From NCBI GenBank assembly GCA_001028815.1, contig LDJB01000005.1:63135-127134 (forward strand): 64,000 bases of DNA, read 5' to 3'. A program made the position numbers and the translations under genes. A model generated the notes under the pieces. It was given only the letters and a program-made list of their open reading frames with translations. It was not told the DNA's origin and ran no database searches. Origin of the DNA: Peptococcaceae bacterium 1109. Its GTDB lineage: Bacteria > Bacillota > Limnochordia > Darwinibacteriales > Darwinibacteriaceae. Below, piece by piece: positions 61,339 to 64,000 of this stretch; within the stretch, counting starts at the first letter, position 1, and every line of letters starts with the position of its first letter.

Positions 61339-63201
61339 ATGTCCGCATGCGCAGAGGGGGTGTCTCCATCGACTGGGGGTACTTTTTGGGGTAAGTATGT
61401 GGAAGAGACTGGTGCTTGGCTCCCCTTGGCTGCCCACTGCCTTGATGTAGGCATTGTGTTTCGCCGTTTATGTGAAGTACGCAGCATTCACCGATCCCTC
61501 CAAGAAACCACTAAGACTCGGCTCTCCTCCATCCTCCTTGACCGACTGGCCGTTATAGCCATGCTGCACGATATAGGTAAGGTTAACTCTGGTTTTCAGA
61601 GAAAGATCCTGCCGGACAGCACATCTCGAGCAGGTCATGTGCGGGAACTTGCACCGCTCTTCGCAGAACCAGACTTATTGGAACGCTTCCTCGCGGTGTT
61701 GCCAGAGGCCTTGCATCGATGGCTCCCTGAAGAACCATACGCGGCTCAAAGCTACTTTTTTGCTGTCTTCTCCCACCACGGCAAACCCGTTTTGTTTGAT
61801 GATCGGATACGAGGATACAGCATGATTGCCAAAAAGTATTGGCGTGCTTCCGCTAGTGATCCCTTCCAGGGCATTGCAGAGATCGTTAACTGGTCGAAGG
61901 TGGCCTTTCCTGACGCTTTTGGGAGCTCTGCCCAGCGTTTGCCGGATGAGCCCAGATTTCACCATGTCTTTGCGGGCTTGGTGATGCTCGCGGATTGGAT
62001 TGGTTCCCATCCCAAGTGGTTTCCTGTAGGGCGGACTACTCTTGCTGAACGCTTAGCCCACGGTATCGTGTCAGCAGATCGGGCTCTACAAAACATCGGG
62101 CTAGACAGCAAAAGGTTGGGAGAAACTGTGCGGAGGCTGGGAACAGGGTTTCAAGACAGGTTCCGCCTCCCGCCTCGGCCTTTGCAGCAGGCTGTGGATG
62201 AGCTAGATCCCAATGATCCAGATGTGCGCCTTCTAATTGCCGAATCTGAAACAGGGTCAGGGAAGACAGAAGCGGCACTCAACTGGTTTTGCAAACTGTT
62301 TGCCGCAGGCAAGGTCGAGAGTCTATACTTTGCCTTGCCCACACGGGTGGCTGCCCGGGAGCTATATGAGCGTGTACGTTCATACATCTCCAACTGGTTT
62401 CCCCATGAGGGCCAACGGCCAACTGTCCTTCTGGCGGTACCTGGATACGCACAAGTAGACGGCGTTGACCCCAAGAGCGTTTTGGCCAGTCCGGAGGACG
62501 CAAATCTCTGGCAGGATGACGATGGAGCGCGGCGTTTTGACCGACACTGGGCGGCAGAGCGTCCTAAGCGTTTCTTGGCGGCCACGGTCGCGGTTGGCAC
62601 TATTGACCAGGCACTGCTCTCCATTGTGCAAACAGGCCATGCTCACTTGCGCTCCGCGTGTTTGGACAGGAGCTTGCTGGTGGTGGATGAGGTCCACGCT
62701 TCTGACCAGTACATGGCTGAACTCCTGAGGGCTCTTCTAGACCATCATTCGAAGGTAGGCGGCTATGCTCTTTTGCTGTCGGCAACCCTCGGATCTGCTG
62801 CTCGACAGACCTTTCTGCAGAAATCCGCCACACCACATGTCTCTTTTGAGGACGCAGTATCAGCTCCTTATCCCGCACTAACGTTAGCCAACGGTAATTT
62901 TATTCCCACCAAATCGCATAAACAACGCAGTAAGGTTGTCTCCTTCCAAACCAAGCAGTACATGTTCCAGACTCAGCAGATAATTGAAGATATTCTCCCT
63001 GCCTTGCGTGCAGGTGCCCGCGTACTGGTCGTGCTCAACACCGTAGGCCGAGTGATTGACGTTTTTCGGGATATCTGGGCAAATCCAGATATCCCTCGGG
63101 AATGGGGCTACCCCGCATGCGCGGGGATCGACCGCAGGAGGTGGTGCAGTTGGGGAAACCCCGAAAGGCTACCCCGCATGCGCGGGGATCGACCTGGTTG
63201 A
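61339..63201 (+). pseudogene. cas3: Cas3 (type I-E), truncated and fused to the CRISPR array
   Basis: The N-terminal ~589 residues are Cas3: HD nuclease ligands H33, H77-D78 and H146-H147, Walker A SGSGKTE (K309), DEVH box from D450, and motif III LLLSATLG. Sequence typical of the second helicase lobe begins (VLVVLNTVGRVIDVFRDI) and then stops. From 63106 the frame reads repeat 1, spacer 1 and part of repeat 2, ending at 63199-63201 with 31 foreign residues. Type I-E Cas3 is usually near 880-900 residues, so lobe 2 and the C-terminal domain are gone. The HD nuclease could still fold, but a translocating Cas3 cannot be made from this gene. Confidence 0.85.
63068..63095 (+). repeat. perfect inverted repeat at the cas3-array junction
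   Basis: GGGATATCTGG (63068-63078) and CCAGATATCCC (63085-63095) form an 11-bp perfect stem with a 6-base loop, ending 10 bp before the first CRISPR repeat. It marks the point where Cas3 similarity ends. Confidence 0.75.
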
Positions 63202-63438
63202 CATCAAGCGCCAAGAATTGGAACTCCGGCTACCCCGCATGCGCGGGGATCGACCCCTGCCAATCGACAAGCGAGAGGAAGCAGAAGAGGCTACCCCGCA
63301 TGCGCGGGGATCGACCGTGTCAAGGGGGAAAGGGGTGAAAAACGTGGCGGGCTACCCCGCATGCGCGGGGATCGACCGAAACGCCGGCGACGGCGACGGC
63401 GAAAGGAGAAGGCTACCCCGCATGCGCGGGGATCGACC
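63106..63438 (+). CRISPR. type I-E-like CRISPR array, six repeats and five spacers
   Basis: Six identical 28-bp repeats start at 63106, 63167, 63228, 63289, 63350 and 63411, an exact 61-bp period, with five different 33-base spacers. Each repeat is GGCTA, the palindrome CCCCGCATGCGCGGGG, then ATCGACC, close in layout to type I-E repeats (CCCCGC...GCGGGGAT). By that resemblance the + strand is the crRNA sense and the leader should lie on the left, but cas3 coding sequence is there instead. No cas6e, Cascade, cas1 or cas2 is in the window. Confidence 0.95.
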
Positions 63439-63561
63439 TACCCCAATGAAGATGAAGTTTTGTTTGGTACTAATGCGACATACAGAATTATAGGAAAGTC
63501 CGAAGTATATATAGTGGGAAAGGGTGTAGTAACTGTTTATAAAGTAGAGGAAGTGATTTAG
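63439..63561 (+). pseudogene. coding-like tail of a foreign gene after the last repeat
   Basis: Directly after repeat 6 an open stretch of 40 codons ends at a TAG. Its product (DEVLFGTNATYRIIGK..., then VYIV and YKVEEV) resembles the C-terminal strands of ADP-ribosyltransferase-type phage or plasmid proteins. It is much more AT-rich than the surroundings. It has no start codon or ribosome site of its own, so it is at best a fragment. The family match is tentative. Confidence 0.3.
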
Positions 63562-63592
63562 ACCCATGAAAATTAAAAAAATAATTGAGGAT

Positions 63593-64000
63593 TGTCAATG
63601 GCCACTTGAGAATCCCCATTTTTGGCCACGAAATTTCCTCACGCTGAGATTGTGATCCATCTAGGGTCATCGAGCAAATACCCTCAGTGCGCCATATGCC
63701 TCTTAGGTATTCATGTGGCAGAGCATTCCCCCTTTCAAAGACTGTGTCTATCTACTTGTTGGTGCTGCCGGTGGTGTCAAGCGGTGCCGGATTCTGTAGC
63801 TTTCCCCTCTCAAGGCTATCACATGAGCGTGGTGCAACAGCCTGTCCAAGAAGGCGGCGGCCGTTGCCGGCTGGTCGAAGAGACGCCCCCAGTCCTGAAA
63901 GTCAAGGTTGCTGGTAACGATCAATGACCTGTGTTCATATGCCTTGGAAATCAGCTGGAACAAGTGGTCCGAACCAGTCGTGTCGAACTGAACGTATCCT
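63593..64000 (-). mobile_element. IS21-family insertion sequence, istB end, leaves the window
   Basis: TGTCAATGGCCACTTGAG (63593-63610) followed by a CCCCATTTTTGGCCA block looks like the terminal repeat of IS21-family elements. The istB gene reads away from the window edge toward this end. The rest, including istA, lies beyond 64000. Between the terminal block and the istB stop I see no gene. Confidence 0.6.
63748..64000 (-). CDS. istB: IstB-like ATP-binding transposition helper (partial)
   Basis: The C-terminal ~84 residues of IstB: DTTGSDHLFQLISKAYEHRSL (read across 63998-63904), IVTSNLDFQDWGRLF (sensor region) and LDRLLHHAHVIALRGESYRIRHR. IstB is the DnaA/DnaC-like ATPase that assists the IS21 transposase IstA. 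The gene is open at the window edge; the stop at 63748 fits the family's usual end. The Walker motifs lie outside the window. Confidence 0.85.
   Translation of the reverse strand, partial: GYVQFDTTGSDHLFQLISKAYEHRSLIVTSNLDFQDWGRLFDQPATAAAFLDRLLHHAHVIALRGESYRIRHRLTPPAAPTSR

Noticed and set aside
63056..63493. Open frames across the CRISPR array with repeated ACAGID / RMRGDRP / HARGST peptides
   Set aside because: They are translations of the 28-bp repeats in three frames, not proteins.

Overview
The window looks like a chromosomal segment of an anaerobic, Gram-positive-type bacterium (Bacillota, perhaps a clostridial or Limnochordia-like lineage). The clues are strong AGGAGG-type ribosome sites, frequent GTG starts, SigA-type promoters with 17-bp spacing, an anaerobe-type Ric protein, FeoAB, an AraR-like GntR/LacI regulator and LplB/YtcP-type sugar permeases. 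This placement is an inference from gene content; no rRNA or tRNA gene was seen.

Layout. (1) 55-15270: one dense defence-type operon. It has a SNF2-like helicase with a C-terminal DUF3883 domain, three tandem paralogous DUF1156 DNA methyltransferases, and a DUF499 ATPase with an N-terminal Swt1-like HEPN domain. The last ~700 bp of methyltransferases 1 and 2 are almost identical while their upstream parts differ, which points to gene conversion. (2) 15427-19690: a Fur-box-controlled operon, feoA-feoB, a nicotianamine-synthase-like methyltransferase, a flippase-like membrane protein and pssA. (3) 19694-24503: a small orphan gene, then an XRE regulator, a PLDc_N-type membrane peptide, an ABC exporter and a GH-like TIM-barrel protein. 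(4) 24541-27164: two transcription units (ric plus P1B ATPase; metal chaperone) that each start from a promoter with a Crp/Fnr-type site at exactly the same position (-41.5). (5) 27247-31606: a nucleoside deaminase, a chemoreceptor and a convergent GGDEF-EAL protein. (6) 31756-35833: a ChvE/MmsAB-type sugar ABC transporter. (7) 35845-41033: a secreted CsgG-like/Big2 protein, a GNAT-nucleotidyltransferase-methyltransferase trio, a polyprenol-kinase-like protein and a short CDF-like transporter.

(8) 41185-60519: a carbohydrate-use region. A palindrome-controlled LplB/YtcP/LipO-type transporter is followed by a convergent GntR/LacI regulator, then a five-gene Opp/Dpp-type transporter leading into a GH38-like enzyme and a GH2 enzyme, a PHP phosphoesterase, a small winged-helix protein and a sialate O-acetylesterase. 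Together they suggest import and intracellular stripping of decorated oligosaccharides. (9) 60663-61115: bcp peroxiredoxin.

(10) 61281-64000: a wrecked type I-E CRISPR locus. The Cas3 gene keeps its HD domain and first helicase lobe, then runs straight into the first of six perfect 28-bp repeats (61-bp period). Cascade, cas1, cas2 and the leader are absent. The simplest reading is one deletion that joined mid-cas3 to the array. Beyond the last repeat lies a coding-like tail of a foreign gene and then the istB end of an IS21-family element that leaves the window.
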